From Parasitella parasitica (Eukaryota; Mucoromycota; Mucoromycetes; Mucorales; Mucoraceae), in contig MU619343.1 in the NCBI GenBank assembly GCA_025201805.1, forward strand, positions 1 through 64,000: a stretch of DNA of 64,000 nt, given 5' to 3'. Each line of letters opens with the position of its first letter. Positions within the stretch are counted from its first letter, which is position 1. The notes below the pieces were generated by a model that did no database searches, had not been told where the DNA came from, and saw only the letters and a program-made list of their open reading frames with translations. The position numbers were made by a program, and so were the translations under genes. Below, piece after piece: positions 36,145 to 48,446 of the stretch.

Positions 36145-37314
36145 TCATTGTCTATTTAGGTTGCCTGAATGTCTCCAACTGAGAGGCCTTGTTGTGCCCA
36201 GCGCAGCAGATTCATGATAGTCTGGCGTAGTCAGATAAACGACACTGGCTCGACTGTCCTCGACTAATCTTGAAGTGGACGCAGTGTCATCCTGATGCTG
36301 CATCATTTGATACTTTTTCAAGAATTCATCATTGTCGCCAAAGAATTTAGCCGCTTTCTCATGCTCTTTCTTGGACTGGTATCGATGTAAAATCCAGAGA
36401 AACCCTAATATGACGGTTACAAATACTAGCACGGAGCATCCCAGCACTGCCCACAGCCAATTGGCAATTTTATGGAATACATCCGGCCCATTTATGCATG
36501 TTCCGTCATCTGTGCAATAGCCAGTGATACATTCTCGGTCCTGCCAGCAGCTGGATCCTACAGGGTTCGACACTGCACAAAGGTGGTTGTCACACCAGCT
36601 CCCCTCAGTGCAATTGTCTCGGATGATTGTCTGCTGAACCGCCAATCCTTTTGCATCATATGATACGTAATCTGTCCTGTCTTATTTGTTAATTATCTTG
36701 GTATGCTCGCCCCTTTTTGTCTCTACCATGGTTACCTGTCTGAGCCACAATTACCACCTAAAGGTGCCCCTTTGATGAAACATGTCGAATTTAAGCAGAT
36801 GGACTCTTTCCCGGCACATTCATCATCTCTTTGCTGCAGTAGTCTTAAATAAATAATGCAGGACAAAAAAAAAAAATTATAGTCTCACCAATTCGCAATG
36901 GCCACCCACCGGCACGAGTGAGGTACACTGCGCTCCATTGTCAGGGCAATACATTTGGTTGCTACATCGATTTGGAAATTTGTGTTCTTTTTCGTTCCAT
37001 CTGAGAACAAATTGTTAAATGGCATGGTTAGCAACAAAATATTCGTATAATTTACCCTTGGATATAATCGCTATTTGAGCATCCTTTGTAATTGCAAGTA
37101 TTGTTGCGGGATGAATCACAAAACAAGTACACACTGGCGCAAGAGTCGTCAAACTGCCAGGTTGCCCTGAGTATCTTGTTAATACAATGGACCCAGTGTT
37201 TGTCAAATCTACTCACGAATAAATGGGTGTTGAGTCACATAATTCTCCAAATTGCAAGCCGGACGTTGCTGAAATAATTATAGACAAAGCAACCAGTAAT
37301 ATAAACTTTATCAT
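36145..37314 (-). CDS. Cysteine-rich type I membrane protein
   Basis: Five exons. The start at 37314 gives a signal peptide (MIKFILLVALSIIISATSG). The extracellular part holds repeated Cys pairs spaced as in Dickkopf-like or colipase-type modules: CDSTPIYS, SCASVYLFCDSSRNNTCNY, RCSNQMYCPDNGAQC, ECAGKESICLNSTCF, WCDNHLCAVSNPVGSSCWQD and CITGYCTDDGTCINGP. One membrane helix (WAVLGCSVLVFVTVILGFLW) is followed by a cytosolic tail rich in Lys, Asp and Ser with no catalytic domain. The acceptor CTACTGCAG, rather than the earlier TTTAAG, keeps frame. It looks like a fungal surface receptor-like or adhesion protein. No ligand is known. Confidence 0.82.
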
Positions 37315-38569
37315 ATCAGAGGATAACTAAGAAAAGAAAAGAAAAGGATACAAAAAGAGAGAAAGATCAGGAAATAGGAGAGATGCGCTTCTTTTTATAT
37401 TCTGTATTATTAAATATCTACATCCTTGTAAAAATAAAAATAAAAATAAAAGAGGACATGCCTTCTTTTATCTCTTGCGTTTGGATGTCGCCATGGCAAT
37501 GCAGCCAAAGATGTTGGTCAGAAGAAGAAAAAAGACACAATCCAGATCCTGTTCAATTTGTAGCATTATCATGTTCACCGTAACTGGTTGGTGTTTTTTT
37601 CGTCTATAACCATACACATCAACATGTTGCAACAAGACCTGGGCCGTATTAACATGTGTAATAAAATAGTCGCTTTCATTGGCTTGTAAAATAAAGGGGG
37701 GGCGATTGTTTTAATCAAGGTTGTTTATTATTTATTGATAATGTTGATCCTGCATGAGAGACAACATACAGTCAGCATGTATATTTAGGATTTGCTCTGT
37801 ACGATTTATTGATCCTTTTCGTCTTCTTCTTGCTCAAGAATTCAATGAAAAAATTCAAACTTGAGACGGCAACCATCAACATTTTCGACAGAACTAATTA
37901 TAGCTGCCGATCTGCCTATTATCGTTAAAGTTTTTGCAGCAATGATCCGTGACCGAATCACTCAAATGTTAAAAATGTCACATCATTGCTCATAAGAAGC
38001 AACACTACTGGCGAGCCTTTCACCATCACTACATACATATGAATTTGGTTTTGAAATATGCATACCAAGTTGATGTACGGTAGCAAACCTGATATAGACG
38101 CCGAGAAAATCAAAGATGTTGCTACCAGATGAACACAAACATTTGGTCATAGTATTTCGATTCTAATATTCATGTATTTTTTCTTTTAGAATAGGCATTG
38201 AGGCATTTGCATAAAACGTAATAATTATGACCCGAAATTTTGTGCATTGATAAAAGTGAGACGCCAAAGAACTTTAATCAGATATCCAAGCATAATGTGC
38301 AACTCTGCTCTTCGGATTGATGGATTTCTTTGCAATAGCAATAATATTTATTACTATAAAAATAGCATTCGTGTAGTGTTCTCTCTAAATAGCCCAAGCA
38401 TAAGAACTTTTTTATTTACATTTTGTTACAATTTATAACTTTGATATATGACGCATTGTTTAATTTCAAATGACAGTATTTAGTAGATAGGAATATAATA
38501 CAAATTGGACAAGGTAAAAAGGATACACATTTCGAATAAAAAAAAAAGGTTGTTGAATATTAAAATTAG
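37315..38569. other. Intergenic, AT-rich
   Basis: The upstream flank of the cysteine-rich protein gene and the downstream flank of the first RTA1-like gene. No supported reading frame is seen. Confidence 0.5.
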
Positions 38570-39481
38570 CTACTTCTTCACTTGATATAGCCTGATTCCT
38601 TCGGGATTGTCACTTCCTCTTTCAATGTGGTTAATGTCTGCGCTTGATAATGATGAAGGTACTCGAGTAATTTTTAATTCTTCTTCCTCTTCGTGGCGTT
38701 TAGGGAGATAGTTTCCAATGAACAAAACATAATAGACAATAAAAGCGATTGCAATAGTAAGAGTATCAAATACATAGAATGCCCATTCAGTGGTTGCGAT
38801 AACACCATCATAGCCTCCAGCATATTCAGCAATACGATAAATGGAACGAACGTAAAGCAAGAAGAGAGTGATATAAAGACAAAGAGATAGTTTTGCTTTC
38901 GGGTTTGCTTGGCCTACTACTGAATATTGATACTTGGAACTACGGTGAACATAAATTGTGATGAACGCAAAAGAGCCAAAAAAGAAGAGCTGAACAATTA
39001 GACCAACAAGAGTAATAGTTTTACCTAATGCCGCCTTTTCGGCACTCATTGCTTGGAGACCACCACCACTGCCTTGAAGAAGAAACGCGAAAACATCACT
39101 GGAAAAGAAGAACCATGTAACAAACTTGGGCTTGAGCCAGAAACGAGATGGTGGAACGCGAGAAAGTCGGATCATTTCACCAGCGGCTTTATAATTGACC
39201 AAAGCAAGAGCATTTGGAGGTAAAAGTAGAAATAAGCTCATACCAATATATGTTCCCAAGGTTGTATGCTTTGCAGATAAAATACGGAAAATGTACCCGA
39301 CACTTTCCATTAGGCCTGTGATTCCCAATATGTAAAGAAAATGGCGACTTTTTGATGTATATACACGAACTAAAAGAGCAGCCGAGAGAAGAAGATACAC
39401 AACAAGGGAGGCTATAGCCAATGGTAAATTAGGGTAGTAATGGAAAAATCGTAAAGTATCGAGTTCTTCTTGAGTTGGCAT
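38570..39481 (-). CDS. RTA1-like seven-transmembrane protein, paralogue 1
   Basis: A single exon of 303 residues with seven hydrophobic segments. Hallmarks of the RTA1/RSB1 group are NALALVNYKAAGEMI, KFVTWFFFSSDVFAFLLQGSGGGLQ, RSIYRIAEYAGGYDG and EWAFYVFDTLTI. Members are fungal membrane proteins linked to lipid or drug resistance; whether they transport lipids or act as receptors is unsettled. A TATA-type box (ATATAAATAG at 39536-39545, minus strand) lies 55 bp before the start. It is clearly homologous to the gene at 40989-41870, which is transcribed away from it. Confidence 0.93.
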   Translation of the reverse strand: MPTQEELDTLRFFHYYPNLPLAIASLVVYLLLSAALLVRVYTSKSRHFLYILGITGLMESVGYIFRILSAKHTTLGTYIGMSLFLLLPPNALALVNYKAAGEMIRLSRVPPSRFWLKPKFVTWFFFSSDVFAFLLQGSGGGLQAMSAEKAALGKTITLVGLIVQLFFFGSFAFITIYVHRSSKYQYSVVGQANPKAKLSLCLYITLFLLYVRSIYRIAEYAGGYDGVIATTEWAFYVFDTLTIAIAFIVYYVLFIGNYLPKRHEEEEELKITRVPSSLSSADINHIERGSDNPEGIRLYQVKK

Positions 39482-40988
39482 TTAAGATATAATAAGTGGG
39501 TTACAGGAACATTCTCACCAAGAAAAAATCCTGTTCTATTTATATTGAGCAACAAAAAAAGATATCAAAGTATTATGAAAAGCTTGCTCTCCGCTCAATA
39601 AGATTTGGTAAAGATCAAAAAAGTCTTGTATTTACTTGATCTATTAATTGGCATTCAGACATAGCTTAATCCCGCATTGAGGTACTATAATTTGCTCGAA
39701 TTACAAGTATTAAATGCTGATAGTAATCTGTGCCTGCAGTTTATTACTTTGTTGTAATATGTTAAATCAAAGAAATAAGCTCACATACACATGATGTATG
39801 AAACCTATCATTTGAAAGAAACAAAGGAGCGTTTAGATATATGATAAGGATATAACAGTATACACCATTCTATGCAAAGTTGACGTATTCAAAACACTTA
39901 TCTACGCAAATTGAATATCTGTCTCAAAGTCTGTAGTATGCACCCATCCTCAATTTGCCGATTATACAAACAATGCAATTAAGCAATTGTGAACAGCACT
40001 TAATCGACATTACTGCAGTAAAGCTCATTGATTTTGTCTTTTGGAGATTGGTTATGTGGAGTGAGTTAAGAAACTCTTGGCAGCTTTACTTCATTTCGAG
40101 CTCAGCGAATATACACCTCATTATCTGATTTTGCACCGAGTTCCATAAAATAATAATAGCTCTACATACTACAGGCAATAGATACCTTGCTTGATATTTA
40201 AAGCGTATACTGGATGATATAAATATCAGCAATTTTGATGTATAATTGTGCGTGGCGGTGTGTGTGTGACGCCAAGTCAATAATACAGAATTTACTAGGA
40301 AAGCTGTTTTCCTATCAAACGGCGGGCCGTCGACGCAACATCTCCTTTTAACTGGGACCAATCATTACTAGGAATTCGGGCGATAATCGGCACGAGATTG
40401 CAAAACTATGTGTTTCACAGATTCCAATCAATTGGAAATTGGGATTAATTCCAGGGCAAAAGTCTATCAGTCGTTCATCACGAGTTTCTAGTGTCAATCA
40501 ATCAAAGGTAAACGAATTTGATTATATATTTCGAAATACAAATATACATGTTTAAATGTTTTCAAGATTAGCTCACGTCTACGGTTTTCTTTAAAAAGTT
40601 CGGAGCTTGACCCATTGATCAAAACAGAGGGATATGAGTATAAATAGATCAATATTTCCCTGTTTTGAAAGGGCATTTGCTGCTATCACAACATGTGGAA
40701 TAGTGGATAGCATTTAGAACGACCTATTGCCTCAAACACCGCGTACAAGTACATTATTTGTCAGAATGCACCTGGGATCAAGCTTGTTCCCAGTGTTATA
40801 TCTTGAAGGTATACAAGGATGTATAATAAGCCAGTTCCACCAATATTAGTGTAACAAAATTTACAAGTATTTAATCGGGCAAACTCTTTTTCACTGTTCT
40901 TGGGGTTTTTTACATCTTCTTCTTATCACAAACTAATACCGGCTATTACGCTAATCACATACCTGAAGCATCGACACACATTTACACA
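39482..40988. promoter_or_regulatory. 1.5-kb divergent promoter between RTA1-like paralogues
   Basis: This region separates the two head-to-head paralogues. It has the TATA box of paralogue 1 at 39536-39545 and no supported gene. The length is unusual for this compact genome and may carry regulatory sites for one or both genes. Confidence 0.45.
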
Positions 40989-41870
40989 ATGGATACTATA
41001 CTGAATAACAATGGTGTGTCTCTGGCAATGAGATTGTTTCACTACGTTCCAGAGCTGGCTCCAGCTGCTGTGGCATTAGCGCTCTATGGTGTAGTCGCAA
41101 TTTACCTGACTGTTCGTATATATATCTCTAAAAGTCCAAGGTTCCTGTACATCCTAGCATTTACTGCGCTTATGGAAGTAATTGGCTTTGCCATCCGAAT
41201 CTTGTGTCATTTCTACACTGATTTAGGGAGATACATAGGCATGACAATGTTTTTGTTGCTTGCACCCAATGCTTTGGCTCTGGTCAATTATAAAGCCGTT
41301 GGTGAAATCATTCGTTTATCAAACGCAGAGACAAACAAATTCTATCTTCGACCTAAATTTGTCACTTGGTTCTTCTTTAGCAGCGACATCTTTTCATTCT
41401 GTCTACAAGGAGCAGGCGGCGGCTTGCAATCTACTATGAATTACAACGATATAGGTATTGCTGTCACCTTGGTGGGTTTGGCTCTTCAGCTCTTCTTTTT
41501 TGCCTGTTTTGCAGCAATCACATTTTATGTTCAACGCAATCCACAGTATCAATATTACGTGCAAGGACAGCCCAATGCCAAAAACAGATTGATTCTTTGT
41601 CTGTATGTCACAATTGCACTGATCTACATTCGCTCAATTTACCGTGTTGCCGAGTATGCTACTGGATATGGTGGACCCATTGCCAGATTAGAATGGGCTT
41701 TCTACGTATTTGATACTATTGTCATTTACCTTAGTTTTATCGTATACTGTGTCTTCTTCATTGGAAATTATCTACCAAAGCGCAATGCCACTACCCAATT
41801 CCATGTCGATAATTCTAGTTCAAGCAGTCAAACAGAAAAAGGAGATGTCGAGATGGCTCATAAATTATAG
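40989..41870 (+). CDS. RTA1-like seven-transmembrane protein, paralogue 2
   Basis: A single exon of 293 residues with the same seven-span layout as paralogue 1 and near-identical blocks: NALALVNYKAVGEII, KFVTWFFFSSDIFSFCLQGAG, RSIYRVAEYATGYGG and EWAFYVFDTIVIY. The C-termini differ; here it is Ser-rich and ends MAHKL. The pair probably arose by an inverted local duplication. Regulation may differ because the promoters point opposite ways. Confidence 0.93.
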   Translation: MDTILNNNGVSLAMRLFHYVPELAPAAVALALYGVVAIYLTVRIYISKSPRFLYILAFTALMEVIGFAIRILCHFYTDLGRYIGMTMFLLLAPNALALVNYKAVGEIIRLSNAETNKFYLRPKFVTWFFFSSDIFSFCLQGAGGGLQSTMNYNDIGIAVTLVGLALQLFFFACFAAITFYVQRNPQYQYYVQGQPNAKNRLILCLYVTIALIYIRSIYRVAEYATGYGGPIARLEWAFYVFDTIVIYLSFIVYCVFFIGNYLPKRNATTQFHVDNSSSSSQTEKGDVEMAHKL

Positions 41871-42403
41871 GCAAATATTTTCGAGTGCATTTGTACAATT
41901 AAATAATAGTTTTGTTGGTCTGAATAGATTGTATTCCTTTACTCTGGTAGGACATTATAAATAAAAAGCATACGCACTTACAACAACATTTTGTCAACTA
42001 ACCTTGTGTCCATAAAATTGGGTTGATTTAAAGAAATGGTTTTTGGATATATAGCTTAAATTGCTTGCAATGAAGCGCAACAAGACGGTATATTACATAA
42101 AGACAGTTCGAGAATGGCAATCAGCTTACTATTGTTTTCATCTTTTTTTTAAAAAAAATAAAAATTAGACGACGTATTATACAGTATGTATATCGAGCTG
42201 TAGCAAACAAACAAGTCTATTGATAGCAGCTCACCGCAGTAACATGATGATCATGCCAGGTAAAGATCAGTTGACTCGTGTAATTTAAGTGTTTGTGTTT
42301 ATACGATATGCAAGCTACTGTATATACATGGATATGTGTTTATTTATTCCAAAAGTAACCGAAAGAAAAAAAAAAAGAATGGAACTGTCAAAAAGCAAGC
42401 CTT
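41871..42403. other. Spacer between convergent genes
   Basis: It lies between the RTA1-like paralogue 2 stop and the Rab5 stop. It contains AT-rich 3' flanks, A-runs and no gene. Confidence 0.5.
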
Positions 42404-43273
42404 CTAACAGGCACATTTGTCAGTTTGGTTGTTTTTTTGCTGGTTGCTCAAATTTGTTGTGTTTTTGCTGCTTAATAAGTTCGAGGATATCTGCGCCTGC
42501 TCCAAAGATACATGATTCGCTACATGGTAACAAGAGAGCTGAGTAAGTTATTCCATGTAATGTATTGAATATATCAGCACATTTACCAATCTCGGAAAAC
42601 GCATGATCGATATTTGTACCATCACGAGCACTTGTCTCAAAGTACAAAAGATCAAACTCTTTAGCGTATGAATTTCCTTGTTCTGTTGAAATCTCTCGAT
42701 ATCTCTCTTCAATATCAATTTTATTGCCAATAACTGCTATGATTAAGTTTGGATTAGCTTGGCGTTTAAGTTCTTGTACCCATGTTTGAGCCCGAGTGAA
42801 GGACACCTATAAAATACTCAATAATACTATCAAAAGAGGGCATATAAGTACAACACTAACATATTTTGTAACGTCGAAGACAACCATGGCTGCTAGAGCA
42901 TTTCTATAGTACATTGGTGCGAGTGAATGAAATCTTTCCTGTCCAGCTGTATCCCAAATCTCGAATTTGATCTCACGATGCTCCGTGGAGCAGACCTTGG
43001 TCAAGAACGCAGCTATAGTAGATTATTATGTTGTCAAAGGGTGCCTCATTGATAATATATTTATAAAAATACCTCCAATAGTAGCGTCTCTTCCGTCCGT
43101 AAAAGTATTTGTAGCATATCGAATGACAATACTTGATTTACCTACGGAGGATTCACCTGTGTATTTTTTCCTGATGGTTGGTATTCCCCGAATGTAACAC
43201 ACACAGGCACACAGCCTTTGTTGATTCACATACCTAATAATACTAATTTGACTGAAGGAATTTGAGTCGACAT
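42404..43273 (-). CDS. Rab5-family small GTPase
   Basis: Five exons. All GTPase motifs are present: GESSVGKSS (P-loop), TIGAAFLTKV (switch I), [12 protein letters not shown] (switch II), GNKIDIEE (NKxD) and ETSARDGTN. The protein ends KCAC, a CxC prenylation motif. TIGAAFLT and the [16 protein letters not shown] segment are typical of Rab5/Ypt5/Vps21, which directs early endosome fusion. The C-terminal exon needs the intron with acceptor CATGTAG to give the CAC end; without it the reading frame gives no prenylation signal. Confidence 0.95.
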
Positions 43274-43552
43274 TTGAAGAGGCTTTTTGTTCATTTAAAA
43301 TTACAAAACAGATAACAAGAAAGAAGAAGAAGAAAAAAAAAAAAAAAGTAAAAAGGGGTCAGGGCCAGGTTTATTCTTGGTACAATTGTACGTTTAGCAT
43401 TTAATTATTTATGATGGAAGAGATTTTCCCAACATGGAAACCAAGCAAGTTACAGCGTGACTCCGCGGTTTTCGCATAAATAGGATTGTTTATCATCGCA
43501 CGCAGCTTGATCTTTTTCTCTCTCACTTTTCAAACACTTGTTTTTCTACATC
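43274..43552. promoter_or_regulatory. 279-bp divergent promoter of Rab5 and PEBP
   Basis: The two genes start only 279 bp apart. The region has a run of A/G at the Rab5 side and ATAAATAGG near 43475 as a possible TATA motif for PEBP. No other motif is assigned. Confidence 0.4.
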
Positions 43553-44309
43553 ATGACCATCATTACAGCAGAAAGTGCCATCAAAGATACATTGGAAAAA
43601 GTGGGACTCATCCCAGATGGTAAATTCACATTCGATTAAATAGTATAATCTATCAGTTTATAAAAAGTTGCAAGTCATACCTAGTGCCGCTTCCTCGTCT
43701 ACACTGCTACAAGTCAATTTTCAAGACGGGAGCAAAGATGTAGCATTAGGCAATGACTTGACCCCTCAAGAAGCCAGTGAGATGCCCAATGTTTTCTTTC
43801 TGTCTCCTGACCAATCTGCATTCTACACTCTTGTGATGGTAAATAGCGCAAACAAACAAGCTCGATTTAGCCACTGAATGTCATATAATGTAGACTGATC
43901 CAGATGCACCCTCTGTGCAAAATAAAGAGTTTGGTCCTTGGCGTCATTGGGTGGTGACCAATATTTCAGGTACATACTTTTTCCTGCTATTACGCTGGAT
44001 TAAATGATTCACCATTGGCCAAAAAATTAAAACGTTCATCTACAATACAAAACTATAGGTTCGGATGTCAGAGATTCTGTGAAAGATACCGAGAATCAGC
44101 ATACTCCTTATATTGGACCTGGACCTGGAAAAGGCACTGGTACGCATAGGTATACGTTCTTACTTTACAAGCAATCCAGAGGCGAACAGAAGTTTGAGAC
44201 CATGGAACACGAACAAAGAGAACAACGCCGTAAATTTGATATTCGTCATTTTGAGAGTCAAAATGAATTGGAGCTGATTTCCGTCAACTTTTTTCATTGC
44301 CCTACATAA
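43553..44309 (+). CDS. PEBP-family protein (carboxypeptidase Y inhibitor-like)
   Basis: Four exons; exon 1 is 43553-43619 and exons read to the stop at 44307-44309. Motifs are DPDAPSVQNKEFGPWRHWVV, which matches the family's DPDxP and HW ligand-pocket block, GPGPGKGTGTHRYTFLLYKQ, which is the second block, and a C-terminal FDIRHFESQNELELIS. Members bind anionic lipids and, in yeast Tfs1, inhibit carboxypeptidase Y and Ras-GAP. It has no signal peptide, so it should be cytosolic. The exact target is unknown. Confidence 0.93.
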
Positions 44310-46407
44310 AATAGGTTCATAACAGTGAGAAAGTCTGCGTTTTTATATGAACTAAAGACATAAGCAACTAGCTAATATAGTGCCAATTAAATACTGTGTA
44401 TTTTATTAAAGAAGACAATTTATATAACTCTATTGCAGACCCTAGTAGCAACAATGGTCAGCGATACCAGCTAATATAGCAATTAAATATAAAAACATTT
44501 TTCAAAGAGCGTCTCAAGCCTGAAAACATCAAAACCAAACTAGAATTGCAAAAATAGCATGTTAAACGGCTTTAACGCGCCAAGAAATTGGTATCTAAGC
44601 ATACCTTAACTTTTAATGTATCTTTTGATACTACATTTACATGTGTTTGGCAAGTTGTTATAGTATTTTAAACCGATGCGAGGTGTCTGACAACCTTTTT
44701 TCTGTCTTTTACAGGAAAGTAAATTTTAAAATAGGAGCGTGCAATTTCCAGATTATTTAAAGCTACAAAAATAGAATAGTTAGGAAGCTATAATGCAGAA
44801 TAATTATTTATATTGATACGGTGTATTTGTAATGTGTTTACAGGTAGATACTGCCACTTCAAGTTAGACTTTTGGTTGCAAAAATGGTGTTTTTCTTCCA
44901 AAAACTTCGGCATCGCGTAAAAAATTTAAAATGCCGTTTGTATTGGTTACTGTTTGGAAGAAGCAGCGCAAAAAAACAAAAAAAATCATAAAAGTCAAAC
45001 ATTGCTATACTAGTTTTTAAAATAATTGGAAAAGTTGGATTTATATGCTTTATTAACATTTTTTATATTGCAAAAATCTCGTTTCTTAGCAATACAATTT
45101 TTAACGGATATCTCCTCCTACTCATTAAAGCAATCTTTGGAGATATTCAATCTCGGAAAACTTTAATCACTGTTTACGGAAAAGTAGAGGACCTACCTTG
45201 TTGTTCACCAGGGCAGCGATACCATTGCAAGCAAGCTGTTTCAAAGCGTTATTATACACCATTGAGCTTTTCTGGAATTTCTTGACATAAGGTAAGTGTC
45301 TTTCTCAAATTTCTTTTTAGCTGATTACACAAATATATTCATTATGTATGAGATTGATAATGTTATCATTGTCTTACTGCGCTCAATTTTCATGGATAAC
45401 GTTTAAAAAACGGATTCTTAGATGAGCACATCGTAAGAAACGCAGATAGCTTGCTTGGGATACTGACGACAATAAGATTGGAAAAGGAAAAAAAGGAAGC
45501 CTTTTCTTGATCACAAGCTTCTTGATCACAAGCCTCTTTTTTTTTGTTACAATCGTTTTGATATATGGTTTAATAGTGCTAGAAAACATAATATTTTAAT
45601 TAGTTGCTACAATAATGATACCTGGTTGTCAAGGATAGCCAATAATGTTTTATTACCCCTGGTTGTCATGGTTACTATTATCGGTATCGGATCAAGAAAA
45701 AAAAAAAAAAAAGTAGATGAGCCATTTTGTCAATGCTGGTCTGCATGAACTAGTCGTATAAATTTTTTGAAACAGAGATGACAAATAATTTTCAATTATG
45801 ATACTATATTCCTGAAAAAAGGCGTGCGAGTAACATGAATCCAGAAATAGTTTGACAAAAGATAAGATGCTTTTCATTACAAGTACACAATTCACTGAAA
45901 CAAAATTGAAGTTTACATAACACGAGAGAAATATATCCATATCAGTCATAGCTTGTGATAAAGGATTTACATCATTTTGTAATATAAAAGTTGATTGAGA
46001 GATAGATAAGTTTTTGGGATTAGATCTAAAGTAACATATATGGACAAACTGTATTCACGTGATGTTCTTATCACTTGGTGTGCTCAAAGTTAGAAATTAT
46101 GGGATCCGCGGTAAGGACCAATTAAGGGGAAATGAAGGGGTTGGCAATCAATTGGAGATAAACAGAGATTGATTCAAAAAATGAGATAACAAATGTATAC
46201 TGATTGGATGAAATCTCCTCCGAGCAATTCTTCAGCTACTAGATGTTGCTATCAATGGCCAATCGTAAATGTTTCGTGACCTTAATGATAAAAACTGATA
46301 AATAAAGAGAATAAAAAAAAAAACCATTACTGGATCCTATCTCTTTTCTTTCTTTTTATTTTTTTTTCTTTTCTATTTCCATCTTGCATTAGTTGTAAAT
46401 AAGAAAA
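44310..46407. other. Intergenic, AT-rich, with a diverged repeat
   Basis: About 2.1 kb without a supported gene. It contains the diverged dispersed repeat at 44617-44750, poly-A/T tracts (about 45690-45715) and the pyrimidine-rich leader of the GATA gene at about 46330-46385. Confidence 0.55.
44617..44750. repeat. Diverged dispersed repeat, copy 2
   Basis: Partner of 3213-3350 (see there). It lies between PEBP and the GATA factor. Confidence 0.5.
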
Positions 46408-47880
46408 ATGACAGTAAAATCTCCCTTCTACAATAAGCCATCAACATCAACTAGTGTTGACTCTTGCCATAAATGCCCGTTAATACAGCCTACCATCCAA
46501 ATGCCCAAAACAAGTGATATGAATTGTCTACAACAACAAGACCAGCTTACTACAGTCACAATAGCTGGCTTCGATCAGTCAAAGGTTTCTGCCCCTTCCA
46601 GCAACAACTTCCCCTCAGCCGTTGTTGAGCCGAGCAACTCCAGTGTTGCGAAATCGGACATTGGAAGTGCGGTCGTTACCTCGTGTTCGAACTGTGGTAC
46701 TACCACCACTCCCCTGTGGAGAAGATCTCCTCTTGGAGAAACAATCTGCAATGCTTGTGGTCTTTATTATAAGGCTCGTAATACAACCCGCCCTGTCTGG
46801 TTGAAGAGAAATGCTTTAAAGCGTCCCAAGAATATGACAATCAGTCCAGTTGCTCTTGCTCCACGCATCTCTCCAGCTCCACTATTAGCGCCTGCTCCAG
46901 CCCCACCATCGTCATCATCTGCTACTGCCTCGACATCAGCACCAACCTTTGTAGTTGTGCAGCCTCAACAACAACAACACCGTCAGTCAGTAATTCAGCA
47001 AAAGGAAAATGCCAATGTTTTATCACCTACATCTACCACTGAAGATCTGGCCAATCTTAAATGTGCAAATTGCGAGACAACCACCACACCTTTATGGAGA
47101 CGTGATGATACAGGCCATCCCATTTGTAATGCTTGTGGGCTTTATTTCAAGCTGCATAGCGTCCGTCGCCCCATTACTATGAAACGTTCTACTATAAAGC
47201 GTCGTAAACGAGTTACTGCTGCAACCATGGTAACTCATAAGCCTGTAATCCTTCATCATCAAGTTATTGCTCCACTTGGCACCGAAAGCCCTCCTTGCGG
47301 CTTTAAAAGGCGAATTGAGAACGGCACTGAAAGTCCACCTAAGCGTCTTGAACATTTGCGCCCATTGTTGCCTTCGCCCTGTGTTACTAATGTTGCTCCT
47401 GCTCCTGCTACTGGTACTGCTACTGCCATAGAACGCCCATCTTCGCCTGCTTCAAGCATTTACTCTGTTTCATCTTCACCCGATCCCATTGAACCTGACG
47501 TCTTTCAAAATTATCTTCCATCTCCCCCTATGAGACCTATGAAGAGCACTTCGAATATTGCATGCTTATTGAACCCAGAAGTTGACCGTCATCAAAGAAG
47601 CCTTCCCAGCTTGCCTTCTCCTTCGATCCCTCACGAGGATATGCTTCCCCTATCACCTAGAATGAACAATGATTCCAAACATGTTGCCAGTGCTTTTGCT
47701 GCTACCGTCTCTGCCCTACTCAACCCTATCACTGCAGTCGGGGCCAAAAATACACATCAAGTGTTGGAAGCTCATCGTATTGAATTGAAGCGTGAAGTGA
47801 CCAATCTTACTTCTCTGTTGAGCCGTACAACAGCGATGCTCCAGAATATAGACCAAGTCATGGCCACTTCAGCAAATTGA
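46408..47880 (+). CDS. Two-finger GATA transcription factor
   Basis: A single exon of 490 residues. Two GATA zinc fingers are seen: finger 1 at about 93-117 ([30 protein letters not shown]) and finger 2 at about 219-243 ([30 protein letters not shown]). Both have the 17-residue loop, and basic arms ([10 protein letters not shown] and [10 protein letters not shown]) follow. This two-finger layout matches the fungal SRE/Fep1 iron-siderophore repressors, but the four-Cys cluster usual between their fingers is absent: the linker is Pro/Ala/Ser/Gln-rich with no Cys. The C-terminal segment about 452-488 ([20 protein letters not shown]) looks like a coiled coil. Iron regulation is therefore plausible, not shown. 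It is first of three transcription factor genes in a row. Confidence 0.92.
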   Translation: MTVKSPFYNKPSTSTSVDSCHKCPLIQPTIQMPKTSDMNCLQQQDQLTTVTIAGFDQSKVSAPSSNNFPSAVVEPSNSSVAKSDIGSAVVTSCSNCGTTTTPLWRRSPLGETICNACGLYYKARNTTRPVWLKRNALKRPKNMTISPVALAPRISPAPLLAPAPAPPSSSSATASTSAPTFVVVQPQQQQHRQSVIQQKENANVLSPTSTTEDLANLKCANCETTTTPLWRRDDTGHPICNACGLYFKLHSVRRPITMKRSTIKRRKRVTAATMVTHKPVILHHQVIAPLGTESPPCGFKRRIENGTESPPKRLEHLRPLLPSPCVTNVAPAPATGTATAIERPSSPASSIYSVSSSPDPIEPDVFQNYLPSPPMRPMKSTSNIACLLNPEVDRHQRSLPSLPSPSIPHEDMLPLSPRMNNDSKHVASAFAATVSALLNPITAVGAKNTHQVLEAHRIELKREVTNLTSLLSRTTAMLQNIDQVMATSAN

Positions 47881-48446
47881 ACAGTTTTATCTTTTTCATC
47901 ATAAATAAATCGCATTTATATTTATATGACGCATTAAATGTGTTTTACTTTGATACCTCTACATGTGAAATCACATGAATTTGTTTGTATTTTGGATGGC
48001 AACAGACCTGCTTAGTTGACGATGCATGCACTGTATGATTTTAAAACAAGTAGTGGCTTCAGCAAAACGTAACTCAAAATGTAACCGTTTTAACATTGTT
48101 GCACATGTAGTAGCATTGATAACGATAAAAACTTACACTATATATTCAATGTATTTGAGCAGATAGTTTACCAATGTGTTTAATATTATATAGTATATTT
48201 CAAAGTATAGGTAATTTGTCATGGAGACAGCTGTAAATTGTAACATTCGTTATCTTGTATTCAGGTTTAGTAATGGTATTCAGGCATAAATATGTCGGAG
48301 TGTGGACCCCACAATATTGCTGACACTCCAGTTATTTGTTCAAAGTCAATCCTATAAGCATTTGTAAAGTGAATTACAAACCATTTATCTTGTCTTTCTT
48401 TCGCTTCAAACACTCTTTCACTCAACCGTTTCTGGCTCTTTTAAAA
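47881..48446. other. Intergenic
   Basis: AT-rich spacer between the GATA and bHLH genes with no supported gene. A leader with pyrimidine runs precedes the ATG at 48447. Confidence 0.5.
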
